A DNA stretch of 64,000 nt from Rothia nasimurium (GCF_928381705.1 NZ_CAKMSR010000006.1:1-64000), one strand, 5' to 3'; positions 7,839-16,877 are shown, counted from the stretch's first letter. The notes: a model not told the origin generated them from the sequence alone. Numbers and translations: made by a program.

Positions 7839-10800
7839 ATGTACCTAAAATCTTTGACCGTGCGCGGCTTTAAGTCTTTTGCGTCGGCCACCGTGTTTGA
7901 GTTTGAGCCGGGCTTGAATGTGCTGGTGGGGCCGAACGGGTCGGGTAAGTCGAACGTGGTGGATGCCCTTGCCTGGGTGATGGGTGCCCAGGGGGCTAAG
8001 CAGCTGCGCGGCGGCGCCATGAAGGACGTCATTTTTGCTGGCGGTGGTTCCCGCGGTGCGCTGGGGCGCGCCAGGGTTGAGCTGGTGATTGATAACGAGG
8101 ACGGCGCCCTGCCGCTGCCTCATGCTGAGATTCGGCTTTCGCGCACCATGTTTTCTGCAGGCGGTTCTGAGTACGAGATTAACGGGGAGCCTGCCCGTCT
8201 GGCTGATGTGCAGGACTTACTGGCGGACGCCGGTGTGGGCCGGGAACTCTACACCCTGGTGGGGCAGGGGCAGGTCGATAAGATTTTGCACGGCACCGCT
8301 GATGACCGGCGCGAGCTGATTGAGCAGGCTGCCGGCTTGCTCAAGCACCGTAAGCGCCAGGCGAAGACCGCGAGCAAGCTTGATGATTTGAAGACCAATC
8401 TTGACCGGCTGGAGGATCTAGCCGGTGAGCTGGCTGAGCAGCTGGAAGGACGCCGGGAGCAGGCTGACGCGGCCCGGGCAGCTAGCGAGGTGGCGGGCCG
8501 TGTTCGTAGCTTGACCGCTGATCTTCTGGCTCATGACGCGCGTGCCATGATGCAGGAGCGGGAGGCCGAGCATGCCGCTGGCCAACAGGCTGAGGCTGCC
8601 CGCCTACGGGCGCAGGAGCGCAGCCGCACCCTCGAGGGGCAGCTGGGGGAGTTGGCCAAGGCCCGGCAGGTAGCCCAGCAGGCACTTGATGAGGCCACCC
8701 AGCGCCGTACCTCCTTGAAAGAGGTGGCCCACCTGGTGGAGACGGTTCAGCTGGTGGCTGCTGAACGTTTGTCCGCCTCCCACCACGAGGAAGAAGACCA
8801 GGACGCCGCCACCCGCCTAGATTCGGCCCAGCAGGCCTGTGCCCGGGAGGAAGAAAACCTTGAACGGGCCCGGGAGGCGGGGAAAGCGGCTGAAGAAGAA
8901 CTTACCGCTGCCCACTCTGCCCTAGAAAAGGCTCGGGTGGAGCAGAGCACGGCCCAGCAGGCACTGGCTACGGCCGACCAGCAGGTGCGGGACTATAAGG
9001 AGAACCTGTCGCAGCTCACCGCCCAGCTGGCTACCGCCCGCGTAGCTTTTGAGCGAGCCGGTGAAGAGGCCGCCCGTCGGGTGGCTGAGTATGCCGAGGC
9101 TAAAGAGCAGGGGGCTTCAGCCGGTGCTGATACCGAGCGGGCCCAGGCCGCCGTGAACGGCTACCGGGAGCAGCTAGAGCGGGCCGAAGCCGAAGAAGAA
9201 AACCTGCGTCGGGCGCGGCAGCGGGCGAGCGAAGCGGTGGAGTCCAGCCGCAAAGAACTGCATCAAGCTCAGGTAAAGCTTCATGCTGCTCAAGCTCGCT
9301 GCGAGGCCCTTGAGGCGGCCTGGCAGCATGACGATGCCGAAAGTGGCGATAGTGAAGGTCTCCGCCAGCAGGCCCTGGAGCAGGGAGCTCAGGAACTTAT
9401 TTCTCTACTTGAGATTGAAGATACCTGGCAGGCTGCTGTGGCTGCTGCCTTGGGCCCCTATCTGAGGGCCCTCACCCTGACGAGCGGTGAGTCCCTGCCC
9501 GCTGGAGTAACCCAGCTTTATTCCTTTGAGGGTGACATTGAGCAGATTGACCTGCATGAACTATCTACATCTCAAGCTGAGGTTTATCAAGCCCGCCCGC
9601 TGGCGGACGTCCTGACCGCACCGCAGGCCCTCAGCCGCGCTCTCGCTGTGCTCACCGCTGATACCTACCTGACTCCCGATCAAGAAGCCGCCCGCGCCCT
9701 GGTAGCTGCCCACCCGGGCGTCCGCGCTGTGACCCCCGACGGTACCGTGCTGACCGCAGGCTCAACCCTCTACCCCTCCCAAGAGCGACCCCTGACTGAA
9801 CGCTACGCTGAACTCACCCGAGCTCAACAGACCCACCGGGAGCTTGCCCAGCAACAGGAGCAGGCAGAGAGAGCCCACCAGCAGGCCGAAGAAGTACTAA
9901 AGACTGCCCAGGAGGCTGAAAAAGCCCAGGCCCGCACCACCGGTTCACTCACGGCCCAGCTAACTGCCGCCCGGGCAGACCTTGCCACCCTCACCGGCCG
10001 GGCAGAAAGCTCACAGGCGGCCCTTGACCGTCTGCAAGAAGCTGCAACCCGCGCTGAAGAAGCCCAGAAAGAGACCCAAAGGCACGTGGAGGCCGCCCAA
10101 GAGGCCTTGGCTCGGGCTCGCAGCACGGAGCCCCAAGCCGACAGTGCTACCCTGCGCGAGGCCGTCCGCACCGCAGAAAAAACCCTGGTCGCAGCCCAGG
10201 AGGCTAAAACCCTCGCCGAGGCTACAGCAATCTACGCCCGCGAAAAAGAGGAAGCTGCCCAGGCCCGTCTCACTCAGGCCCAAGAAGCCCTGGCCGCCCT
10301 CGAAAAGGCTGAGGAAGCTCGTCAGCTGCGTCAACAAGAGGCCGCTGACACCGGGCATCGTGCCCGCAGGGTAGCTGCCTGCGCCAAGGCTCTGGCACTG
10401 GCCCTCGCGCAGGTGGAGAGCCAAGAGAACGAAGAACACAGTAAGGCCCTGGCCCGTGCTGAGCAGGCCCAGCAGACCCTCACTGCCACCCGCGAAGAAC
10501 TGGCCGGGGCCCAGACATCGCTGGCTGCTGCCCTAACCCTGCAGGCTGAATCGTCGGCCCAGGGCGCCCGCGTTGAAGCCCGCTGGGAAGCCCTGACCCA
10601 GCGGATAGATAGCGAATTGGGGCTCAGCCTTGAGGCCCTGCTAGAGAGCCGCAAGGCCGGTGACCTGCCCCGGGAGGATATCGAGACTGACCTTGCGGCG
10701 GCCGAGGCAGAGCTGGCCCGCCTGGGAGTTATCAACCCCCTGGCCCTTGAAGAATATGAGGCCCTCGAACAGCGCCATAGCTACCTGCGCCAGCAGATTA

Positions 10801-11315
10801 AAGACATCAAGACCTCGCGGGCAGACCTGCGGGCCGTGATGAAGGACGTGACCGGCCAGATTGAAACCTCTTTCAATCGGGCACTGGCCGATGTGCAGGT
10901 GGAGTTCAGTCGAATCTTTGCCCTGCTCTTTCCCGGCGGCCAGGCCGAACTGGTGCTGGCTGACCCCAACGACCTTGAGCACAGCGGGCTTGATATCCGA
11001 GTGACACCGGCCGGTAAGAAGGTCACCCGTCTTTCCCTGCTCTCTGGCGGCGAGCGCACCCTGGCCTCTCTGGCCCTGCTCCTGGCGGTTTTTATGGCCC
11101 AGCCTGCCCCCTTCTATGTGCTGGATGAGGTAGAAGCTGCGCTTGATGACCGTAACCTGGGCCGTCTGCTGGAGGTGCTAGGGCAGCTGCGGGAGAAGTC
11201 CCAGCTGCTGATGATTACCCACCACCAGCGCACCATGGCCCAGGCCGATACCCTTTACGGCATCACCATGCGGCAGGGGGTATCAAGCGTACTCTCGCAC
11301 CGCCTGGCGGACTAG
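7839..11315 (+). CDS. smc: Chromosome segregation ATPase SMC
   Basis: Structural maintenance of chromosomes protein, the core of the condensin that organises and segregates replicated origins. Walker A is GPNGSGKSNV at 31-40. Then come a long Ala/Glu/Gln/Arg-rich coiled coil, a globular hinge (roughly residues 520-650, around GPYLRALTLTSGESLPAG), a second coiled coil, and the C-terminal head with signature LSGGERTLASLALL and Walker B FYVLDEVEAALDD. I chose ATG at 7839 because MYLKSLTVRGFKSFA is the canonical N-terminus; the upstream open frame is non-homologous. Length 1158 aa is standard. It is usually followed by ftsY, but here a minus-strand MFS gene intervenes. Klebsiella-type MukB is excluded by the motifs. 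Confidence 0.96.
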   Translation: MYLKSLTVRGFKSFASATVFEFEPGLNVLVGPNGSGKSNVVDALAWVMGAQGAKQLRGGAMKDVIFAGGGSRGALGRARVELVIDNEDGALPLPHAEIRLSRTMFSAGGSEYEINGEPARLADVQDLLADAGVGRELYTLVGQGQVDKILHGTADDRRELIEQAAGLLKHRKRQAKTASKLDDLKTNLDRLEDLAGELAEQLEGRREQADAARAASEVAGRVRSLTADLLAHDARAMMQEREAEHAAGQQAEAARLRAQERSRTLEGQLGELAKARQVAQQALDEATQRRTSLKEVAHLVETVQLVAAERLSASHHEEEDQDAATRLDSAQQACAREEENLERAREAGKAAEEELTAAHSALEKARVEQSTAQQALATADQQVRDYKENLSQLTAQLATARVAFERAGEEAARRVAEYAEAKEQGASAGADTERAQAAVNGYREQLERAEAEEENLRRARQRASEAVESSRKELHQAQVKLHAAQARCEALEAAWQHDDAESGDSEGLRQQALEQGAQELISLLEIEDTWQAAVAAALGPYLRALTLTSGESLPAGVTQLYSFEGDIEQIDLHELSTSQAEVYQARPLADVLTAPQALSRALAVLTADTYLTPDQEAARALVAAHPGVRAVTPDGTVLTAGSTLYPSQERPLTERYAELTRAQQTHRELAQQQEQAERAHQQAEEVLKTAQEAEKAQARTTGSLTAQLTAARADLATLTGRAESSQAALDRLQEAATRAEEAQKETQRHVEAAQEALARARSTEPQADSATLREAVRTAEKTLVAAQEAKTLAEATAIYAREKEEAAQARLTQAQEALAALEKAEEARQLRQQEAADTGHRARRVAACAKALALALAQVESQENEEHSKALARAEQAQQTLTATREELAGAQTSLAAALTLQAESSAQGARVEARWEALTQRIDSELGLSLEALLESRKAGDLPREDIETDLAAAEAELARLGVINPLALEEYEALEQRHSYLRQQIKDIKTSRADLRAVMKDVTGQIETSFNRALADVQVEFSRIFALLFPGGQAELVLADPNDLEHSGLDIRVTPAGKKVTRLSLLSGGERTLASLALLLAVFMAQPAPFYVLDEVEAALDDRNLGRLLEVLGQLREKSQLLMITHHQRTMAQADTLYGITMRQGVSSVLSHRLAD

Positions 11316-11321
11316 GGCAAG

Positions 11322-12680
11322 CTACTTGCCGGTGTAGCCTTCGTCGGCTATGTCTACCGGGAACTTGGGGCGGTAGCCGGGGAACCAGCCAACAGCCGCA
11401 AGAAGAAGTAGAGCACCGGCCACGATAAAGGCGGGGAAGAAGCCCCAGGCGTCGATGATAAAGCCAGCTACGAGCGGGCCGACGATCAGGCCGATGTCTG
11501 AGACCATTTGGTAGTAGGCCAGGGGCTGACCGCCTGAGCGCTTGTTGCCCACAATGTCTGATACAGCAGCCTGCAGGGAGGGGCCGAGCAGGGCCGAGGC
11601 AATGCCCAGAAGTACGGCTGCCCCCACAAAGACAACCGGGTTGGTAATCAGGCCAAAGACGATGGTGACGATACCTGCCAGAATTAGCCCGGAAAAGACC
11701 ATGGGGCGGCGGCCAATCTTATCGCCCATTTTGCCCGAGTAAATCTGGATTAGGGCGTTACCGGCTGCGTAGGTTGCCAGGGTGAAACCTGCCAGCTTGG
11801 CTCCGGCAGCGGCGGCATCGTAGCCGGCTTCACCGGCGTGCAGGTTAGCTAGGAGGGCTACGGCGGCGAGGGGAACTACGGTGGACTGTAGGCCGAAGAC
11901 GCTCCACCCTACCGCCAGGTTGGTCACGAGGGCTGCTTTGAAGTTGGTGAACTTCAGTGCGTCGGCCAGCTTGAGTTCGGGCTTGGGTACGGCGATACCC
12001 TGGGTGTTGAGGTTGACCTCTTGCGGCTCGTCCTTGAGCTGGGTGAGCACTACCAGGGCAGCACACAGGAGCATTGCCGCATAGACAAAGAAGGGCACCC
12101 GCATACCCAGGGACGAGGCCGCTGCCCCCAGCACGGGCCCCAAAATATTGCCCAGCAGGAAGGACGTAGCAAAGTAGCCCGAGACCTTACCCCGAATCGT
12201 CGGGGGTGAGTTGCGCACCAAGATGCCCATGGCGGCCACGGTAAACATGACGGAGCCGGTGCCACCGACAATGCGGGAGGCAATGAGCATGGGGTAGTTA
12301 ACTGAAAGTCCGGCTCCAATGGATCCCAGCCCCACAATAATGAGGCCCGCCGAGTAGATGCGGCGCTCGCCGAAGCGGGAGATGAGGCGTCCGGACGCCG
12401 GCGCGAAAGCCAGGCGCGAGAGGGCGAAGGCTGAGACAACGAAGGTCGCTGCCATGGCTCCCACATCGAAGCTACGGGCAAAGCCGGGGAGCACGGGGGC
12501 GACCAGGCCGTAGCCGAGGGCAATGAGGAATGAGGCCGCAATCAGGACCTTGATTTGGGTCGGCACCTTGACGGTTTCTTTGGTGTGGGGCTTTTGGTTG
12601 CGGCTTTCCTGCCGTACGGATTCGGGGATGATGGGGATGGCCCCGGTGTCCATGGAGGGGGTGGGGATGTGGTTGCTCAT
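11322..12680 (-). CDS. MFS transporter, probable drug exporter
   Basis: Twelve-helix major facilitator of 452 aa with a ~45-residue hydrophilic N-terminal tail. The first helix contains IALGYGLVAPVLPGF. Motif A-like RLISRFGERRIYSAG lies between helices 2 and 3, with the second-half counterpart YSGKMGDKIGRRPMVFSG. The overall pattern fits DHA1 drug:proton antiporters (TetA/Bcr class), but the substrate cannot be read from sequence. It sits convergently against smc (6-bp gap) and divergently to ftsY, breaking the usual smc-ftsY operon, so it is probably an insertion into that order. Confidence 0.8.
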   Translation of the reverse strand: MSNHIPTPSMDTGAIPIIPESVRQESRNQKPHTKETVKVPTQIKVLIAASFLIALGYGLVAPVLPGFARSFDVGAMAATFVVSAFALSRLAFAPASGRLISRFGERRIYSAGLIIVGLGSIGAGLSVNYPMLIASRIVGGTGSVMFTVAAMGILVRNSPPTIRGKVSGYFATSFLLGNILGPVLGAAASSLGMRVPFFVYAAMLLCAALVVLTQLKDEPQEVNLNTQGIAVPKPELKLADALKFTNFKAALVTNLAVGWSVFGLQSTVVPLAAVALLANLHAGEAGYDAAAAGAKLAGFTLATYAAGNALIQIYSGKMGDKIGRRPMVFSGLILAGIVTIVFGLITNPVVFVGAAVLLGIASALLGPSLQAAVSDIVGNKRSGGQPLAYYQMVSDIGLIVGPLVAGFIIDAWGFFPAFIVAGALLLLAAVGWFPGYRPKFPVDIADEGYTGK

Positions 12681-12835
12681 GCGCTTGTGCTCTGCTGCTT
12701 CTATGCTGCGTGTATCTGTCTGAAAAGTATCTTAGCTCACAATGCCCGCCGGTGTGGGGTGGCAGTGTGCAGAAGTGCATTCTACTCCCATCGCTGGGGC
12801 TGTATGGGGCGGGGAGAATATGGCAAGCTAGAAGG

Positions 12836-13939
12836 GTGAATGATTCTCTAACTCTCATTGTGTACATACTTCTCGGTGTGCTGATTCTAGGTGGCGTGCT
12901 CGCGGTTCTGCTGCGCGGCCCTAAGGCCCCTAATGAAGGCTACGAGGGCACCCGCGATGCCGATGACCTCCCCGCAGATAGCGCTGACGGGCCGGTCACT
13001 ACTATCGAGCGTCCGGCGTCCGCCCAAGGCCGCCTGGTGCGCCTACGCGCCCGCCTCTCGCGCTCCAATAACCTGCTGGGCAAGGGCCTGCTGGCCCTGC
13101 TGTCCCGCGACAAGATTGACCAGGACGTCTGGGATGAGGTTGAAGAGACCCTGCTCCTGGCAGATCTGGGTGCCGAGCCCTCGGCCCGCCTGGTAGAGGC
13201 CCTGCAGCAGCGTGTGCGCGTGGAGGGCACTGAGAATCCCGCCCACGTCAAGCAGATGCTGCGTGAGGAGCTTCTTTCAATCGTGGGTGAAGATACCGAT
13301 CGCTCCCTGGCCCTGGACGGCACAGACGGCAACCCCGGCGTCGTGCTGGTCGTTGGTGTAAACGGCGTGGGTAAGACCACCACCGTGGGCAAGCTGGCCC
13401 GCGTGATGGTCGCTGAAGAGAAGAACCTCCTGCTGGGTGCCGCCGACACCTTCCGCGCGGCAGCTGCCGACCAGCTCCAGACCTGGGGCGATCGCGTAGG
13501 GGTCGACACCGTCCGCTCCGATAAGGACGGCGCCGACCCGGCTTCCGTTGCCTTCGAGGCTATCCGCGAGGGCAAGGCCCGCGGCGTCGATACCGTCATG
13601 ATTGACACCGCCGGACGCCTGCAAAACAAGGCCGGCCTGATGGACCAGCTGGGCAAAATCAAGCGCGTGGTCGAGAAAGAAGCCCCGGTCACCGAGGTGC
13701 TCCTGGTCATTGACGCCACCACCGGCCAGAACGGCATGATCCAGGCCAAGGTCTTCTCCGAGGTCGTTCAGATTACCGGTATCGTGCTGACCAAGCTTGA
13801 CGGCTCAGCCAAGGGCGGCATCGTGGTCGCTATCCAGGAAGAGCTGGGTGTGCCCGTCAAGCTCATCGGCCTGGGCGAAGGCCCCGACGACCTGGCGCCC
13901 TTCGAGCCTGGTGCCTTCGTTGACGCCCTCCTCGACTAA
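12836..13939 (+). CDS. ftsY: Signal recognition particle receptor FtsY
   Basis: SRP receptor GTPase that docks ribosome-SRP complexes at the membrane. From the GTG at 12836 the protein begins with a hydrophobic segment (about residues 5-27) typical of membrane-anchored actinobacterial FtsY. An acidic linker follows, then the NG domain with P-loop GVNGVGKT (174-181), DTAGR and TKLDGSAKGG. The frame is open to 12710, but those residues are not FtsY-like. AGAAGG abuts the GTG directly, so the start is uncertain; GTG at 12863 is an alternative that would truncate the anchor. Length is 367 aa. Partner ffh lies at 25.3 kb. Confidence 0.93.
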   Translation: MNDSLTLIVYILLGVLILGGVLAVLLRGPKAPNEGYEGTRDADDLPADSADGPVTTIERPASAQGRLVRLRARLSRSNNLLGKGLLALLSRDKIDQDVWDEVEETLLLADLGAEPSARLVEALQQRVRVEGTENPAHVKQMLREELLSIVGEDTDRSLALDGTDGNPGVVLVVGVNGVGKTTTVGKLARVMVAEEKNLLLGAADTFRAAAADQLQTWGDRVGVDTVRSDKDGADPASVAFEAIREGKARGVDTVMIDTAGRLQNKAGLMDQLGKIKRVVEKEAPVTEVLLVIDATTGQNGMIQAKVFSEVVQITGIVLTKLDGSAKGGIVVAIQEELGVPVKLIGLGEGPDDLAPFEPGAFVDALLD

Positions 13940-13962
13940 AGCGCAACCTAAGCTCATCAAGG

Positions 13963-14002
13963 AACCGGGGGAACTGTTTCAAACAGTTCCCCCGGTTTTT
14001 TC
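13963..14002 (+). terminator. Intrinsic terminator of ftsY
   Basis: Perfect 17-bp inverted repeat (13963-13979 with 13981-13997) with the stem AACCGGGGGAACTGTTT, followed directly by a run of six T. It ends the ftsY transcript and insulates the amtB promoter. Confidence 0.9.
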
Positions 14003-14021
14003 ATACCCGCCTAGAGGGCCG

Positions 14022-14132
14022 GTAACCTGCCCGTTACTGCCCGAAACACCCCTGTAACCCCTGTTTTCATACCCGCAACACGGGGAGGGCACCTGTAACC
14101 AGGGCGAAACTCCACGCGCAAGCAGCCGAAAC
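14022..14132 (+). promoter_or_regulatory. Array of GlnR-like half-sites upstream of amtB
   Basis: Seven half-sites of GTnAC or GAAAC type occur at near-helical spacing: GTAAC 14022, GTTAC 14033, GAAAC 14043, GTAAC 14054, then GTAAC 14095, GAAAC 14106 and GAAAC 14128. The pair at 14095/14106 is an exact GTnAC-N6-GAAAC, the core of the actinobacterial GlnR nitrogen-control box. The spacing is 10-11 bp, or 22 bp where one site has decayed. It lies 93-203 bp before the amtB start. This suggests that amtB-glnB is induced under nitrogen limitation by GlnR; the regulator itself is not in this window. Confidence 0.6.
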
Positions 14133-14224
14133 ACGCGCAGAGAACAATAGAACCTGTCAACACACCAAGAGCCGGTCTACCGGCACACAGGTTTTCTATA
14201 CGGGTTTTGAAAGGGGTAACAGGC

Positions 14225-15481
14225 ATGGAACTCACCGCCAGTGATGTTTGGACCGTGGTCGCCGCGGCACTTGTTCTGTTCATGACACCGGGTCTCGCTC
14301 TCTTCTACAGCGGTATGACGCGAGCCAAGTCAGCACTCAACATGATGATGATGTCGGTCATCTCAATGGGTCTCGTCGGCGTGTGCTGGGTGCTGTGGGG
14401 CTACAGCATGAGCGGGGGAGACGCCCTCATCCACGACATCGTCGGCTCACCCTTCAACGATTTTGGCCTATCAGCGACCCTTGCGGACGGCGGTACCAAC
14501 CTCCTCTCGGTAGCCTTCAGCTCCACCTTCGCTATCATCGCGGTGGCTATCATCTCAGGATCTATCGCAGACCGAGCCCGCTTCGGCGCCTGGTGCATCT
14601 TCGTGCCCCTCTGGCTCACCCTGGTCTACTGCCCCCTGGCCTTCATGGTGTGGGGCGGCGGCCTCTTCGGTGAAGAGGGCTTCATCGGGTCCATGTTCGG
14701 CGAAGCCATCGACTTTGCAGGTGGCCTGGTAATTCACATCAACGCCGGTGTCGCCGGTCTCATCCTGGCCCTGGTGCTGGGTGCCCGCAAGGGCTTTGGT
14801 GAAGACCCCAACCAGCGCCCCCACTCCCTGCCCCTGGTCATGCTCGGTGCAGCTATCCTCTGGTTTGGCTGGTTCGGCTTCAACGTGGGGGCTGCTGCGG
14901 ACGGCGCCCAGGCAGGCCTGATCTGGGTCAACACCCTTGCTGCCCCGGCAGCTGCCATGCTCGGCTGGGCCCTGCTTGAACGAATCCGCGACGGTCATGT
15001 GACCTCCCTGGGTGCGGCGTCCGGCCTGGTCTCTGGCCTGGTTGCTATCACCCCGGCCTGCGCCAACGTTGACCCGGTCGGTGCCCTGGCCCTGGGCTTT
15101 ATCTCGGGTATCGCCTCAGGCTGGGCTGTGGGCCTCAAGTACCGCTTCGGCTACGACGATTCTCTTGACGTAGTGGGTGTACACCTGGTCTCCGGCCTCA
15201 TCGGCACCCTGGCCCTCGGTTTTATCGCAACCCCGGCCACCGGAACCGCCGGTCTCTTCTACGGTGGCGGTCTAGGCCTGCTGGTCACCCAGACCGTAGC
15301 AACCCTGATTTCTATGGCCTACTGCGCGGTTGTGACCCTGCTGATTGTGATCCCGATTCACCGCACCATGGGCTTCCGGGTCAGCGAGAAGCAGGAGGTC
15401 CAGGGGATCGACCTGGCTCAGCACGCTGAAACCGCCTACGCCATGTCGAGCGGCACCTCCGGTGCCTTCGCTAAAAACTAG
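14225..15481 (+). CDS. amtB: Ammonium transporter AmtB
   Basis: Trimeric inner-membrane ammonium channel/transporter of the Amt/MEP/Rh family, 418 aa with about 11 helices. The family signature FAGGLVIHINAGVAGL carries the first pore histidine, and GVHLVSGLIGTLALGF carries the second. The N-terminus lacks an obvious cleavable signal. ATG at 14225 is preceded by GAAAGGGG. It stands 14 bp before glnB, the usual partner that plugs the channel when nitrogen is plentiful. A GlnR-like array lies upstream. The actinobacterial operon normally continues with glnD; this gene is absent here. Confidence 0.96.
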   Translation: MELTASDVWTVVAAALVLFMTPGLALFYSGMTRAKSALNMMMMSVISMGLVGVCWVLWGYSMSGGDALIHDIVGSPFNDFGLSATLADGGTNLLSVAFSSTFAIIAVAIISGSIADRARFGAWCIFVPLWLTLVYCPLAFMVWGGGLFGEEGFIGSMFGEAIDFAGGLVIHINAGVAGLILALVLGARKGFGEDPNQRPHSLPLVMLGAAILWFGWFGFNVGAAADGAQAGLIWVNTLAAPAAAMLGWALLERIRDGHVTSLGAASGLVSGLVAITPACANVDPVGALALGFISGIASGWAVGLKYRFGYDDSLDVVGVHLVSGLIGTLALGFIATPATGTAGLFYGGGLGLLVTQTVATLISMAYCAVVTLLIVIPIHRTMGFRVSEKQEVQGIDLAQHAETAYAMSSGTSGAFAKN

Positions 15482-15495
15482 AGGGAGTTCACGCC

Positions 15496-15834
15496 ATGAA
15501 ACTCATTACCGCTTTGATTCAGCCCGAAAAATTTGACGATATCCGCCAGGCCCTTGAAAACTTTGGGGTCGACGGGATGACGGTCTCAGAAGCCCAGGGC
15601 TACGGACGCCAGCACGGGCACGTAGAGGTCTACCGCGGCAAGGAATACGACATTCGTCTGATTCCTAAGGTTCGCCTGGAAATCCTGGCGGACGCTGACC
15701 GGGCCGAGGACATCATCGACCTCATTATCGCCACCGCCAATACCGGTAGCGCCGGGGACGGCAAAATCTGGGTGAGCAGCGTGGACGAGGTAGTTCGAGT
15801 CCGCACCGGAGAACGCGGCGTCTCCGCCATCTAA
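15496..15834 (+). CDS. glnB: Nitrogen regulatory protein P-II (GlnB/GlnK)
   Basis: Small trimeric signal protein (112 aa) that senses 2-oxoglutarate, ATP/ADP and nitrogen status. MKLITALIQPEKFDDIRQAL is the standard first strand and helix. The T-loop GYGRQHGHVEVYRGKEYD contains the tyrosine that is uridylylated or adenylylated in relatives. The B-loop AxTGSAGDGKIWV and C-terminal RTGERG are intact. It is translated with amtB (14-bp gap, GAGGGAG ribosome site), so by context it is GlnK-like. No adenylyltransferase gene follows, so the modifying enzyme must be elsewhere or missing. Confidence 0.95.
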   Translation: MKLITALIQPEKFDDIRQALENFGVDGMTVSEAQGYGRQHGHVEVYRGKEYDIRLIPKVRLEILADADRAEDIIDLIIATANTGSAGDGKIWVSSVDEVVRVRTGERGVSAI

Positions 15835-15856
15835 ACACAAGCGACATGCACATCTA

Positions 15857-15896
15857 GGGCAGACCCATGGGTTCGTGGGTCTGCCCTTACTTTTTG
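15857..15896 (+). terminator. Intrinsic terminator of amtB-glnB
   Basis: GGGCAGACCCA (15857-15867) pairs with TGGGTCTGCCC (15876-15886), followed by a T-rich tail (TTACTTTTT). Confidence 0.85.
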
Positions 15897-15947
15897 CAGT
15901 CTGGGTAGGAGAGCTGGCAGAGAGGGGCGGACGTGGGTCAGGGCGGC

Positions 15948-15957
15948 GGGGGGGGGG
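15948..15957 (+). repeat. Run of ten G
   Basis: Ten consecutive G lie 22 bp before the xthA start, immediately 5' of a candidate TAGACT -10 element. Homopolymers this long slip during replication and are the longest G run that I noticed in the window. Confidence 0.9.
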
Positions 15958-15979
15958 AGCACCGGGTAGACTAGGGGGC

Positions 15980-16810
15980 ATGAAACTTGTCTCCTGGAAT
16001 GTTGATTCACTCAATGCTGCACTCACCAGTGAGTCGGCCCGTGCCCTGCTCTCCCGCGATGTCTTTGCCTCCATCGCCCTGCTGAACCCCGACGTCCTTG
16101 CCCTGCAAGAAACCAAGCTCTCGGCCAAGGGGCCCACCAAGAAGCATCTCGAAGCCCTGCACGCCTACTTCCCCGACTACAAGATTGCCTGGGTATCTTC
16201 CGACGAACCCGCCCGCAAGGGGTACGCGGGTACCATGTTCCTCTACAAACAGGAGCTAGAGCCCACCGTCACCTACCCCCGCCTCGCAGCGCCCACCACC
16301 ATGGACGCCGAAGGCCGCATGATCACCCTAGAATTTGATAATTTCTACGTCACCCAGGTCTACACCCCCAACGCCTCAGATGGCCTGCGCCGCCTACCTG
16401 ACCGCCAAATCTGGGATTCCCTCTATGCCGACTACCTTGCCAGCCTAGATGCCTCTAAGCCGGTGCTGGCAACCGGCGACTTCAATGTCGCCCACACCGA
16501 AATTGACCTGGCCAACCCCAAGGCCAACCGCCGTTCCCCCGGCTTTACCGACGAGGAGCGTGAGGGCTTCACCCACATTCTCTCGCGCGGCTTCACCGAC
16601 ACCTTCCGCCACCTGCACGGCGACGTCACCGGGGCTTACACCTGGTGGGCCCAGCGCTCGCGCACCTCAAAGATCAACAACACCGGCTGGCGCATCGACT
16701 ACTGGCTGGTATCTGACCGGGTAGCTGAGAAGGTGAGGGCCTCTGAGATGATTGATTCTGGCCCGCGCCAGGACCACACCCCGATTCTCCTCGATATTGA
16801 CCTGGACTAG
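15980..16810 (+). CDS. xthA: Exodeoxyribonuclease III / AP endonuclease
   Basis: Mg-dependent exonuclease/AP endonuclease of the EEP superfamily used in base-excision repair. MKLVSWNVDSLNAAL opens the fold. The metal ligand glutamate is in LALQETKLS, the catalytic pair is in GDFNVAHTEIDL, and the Asp-His pair is in PRQDHTPILLDID. Length 276 aa is normal. ATG at 15980 gives the canonical N-terminus. A TAGACT -10-like element ends only 7 nt before the ATG, so the transcript may be leaderless. The preceding ten-G run lies in this promoter. It is monocistronic, followed by a terminator at 16837. Confidence 0.93.
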   Translation: MKLVSWNVDSLNAALTSESARALLSRDVFASIALLNPDVLALQETKLSAKGPTKKHLEALHAYFPDYKIAWVSSDEPARKGYAGTMFLYKQELEPTVTYPRLAAPTTMDAEGRMITLEFDNFYVTQVYTPNASDGLRRLPDRQIWDSLYADYLASLDASKPVLATGDFNVAHTEIDLANPKANRRSPGFTDEEREGFTHILSRGFTDTFRHLHGDVTGAYTWWAQRSRTSKINNTGWRIDYWLVSDRVAEKVRASEMIDSGPRQDHTPILLDIDLD

Positions 16811-16836
16811 GTAAAGACTCACCTGCCTGTTGATAG

Positions 16837-16877
16837 GCCCGAGAGCGCCCTGTACTCCAGGGTCTCTCGGGCTTTGC
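16837..16877 (+). terminator. Terminator after xthA
   Basis: GCCCGAGAGCGCCCTG (16837-16852) forms a long imperfect stem with CAGGGTCTCTCGGGC (16858-16872) and is followed by TTTG. The rest of the 428-bp gap to oppB holds a smaller GCCCG/CGGGC hairpin with T-tract (17025-17048) and the opp leader repeats, but no credible gene. Confidence 0.75.

Noticed and set aside
13963-13997. 17-bp perfect inverted repeat as an insertion-sequence end
   Set aside because: It has a 1-nt loop and a T-tract, so it is a terminator; no transposase is nearby.
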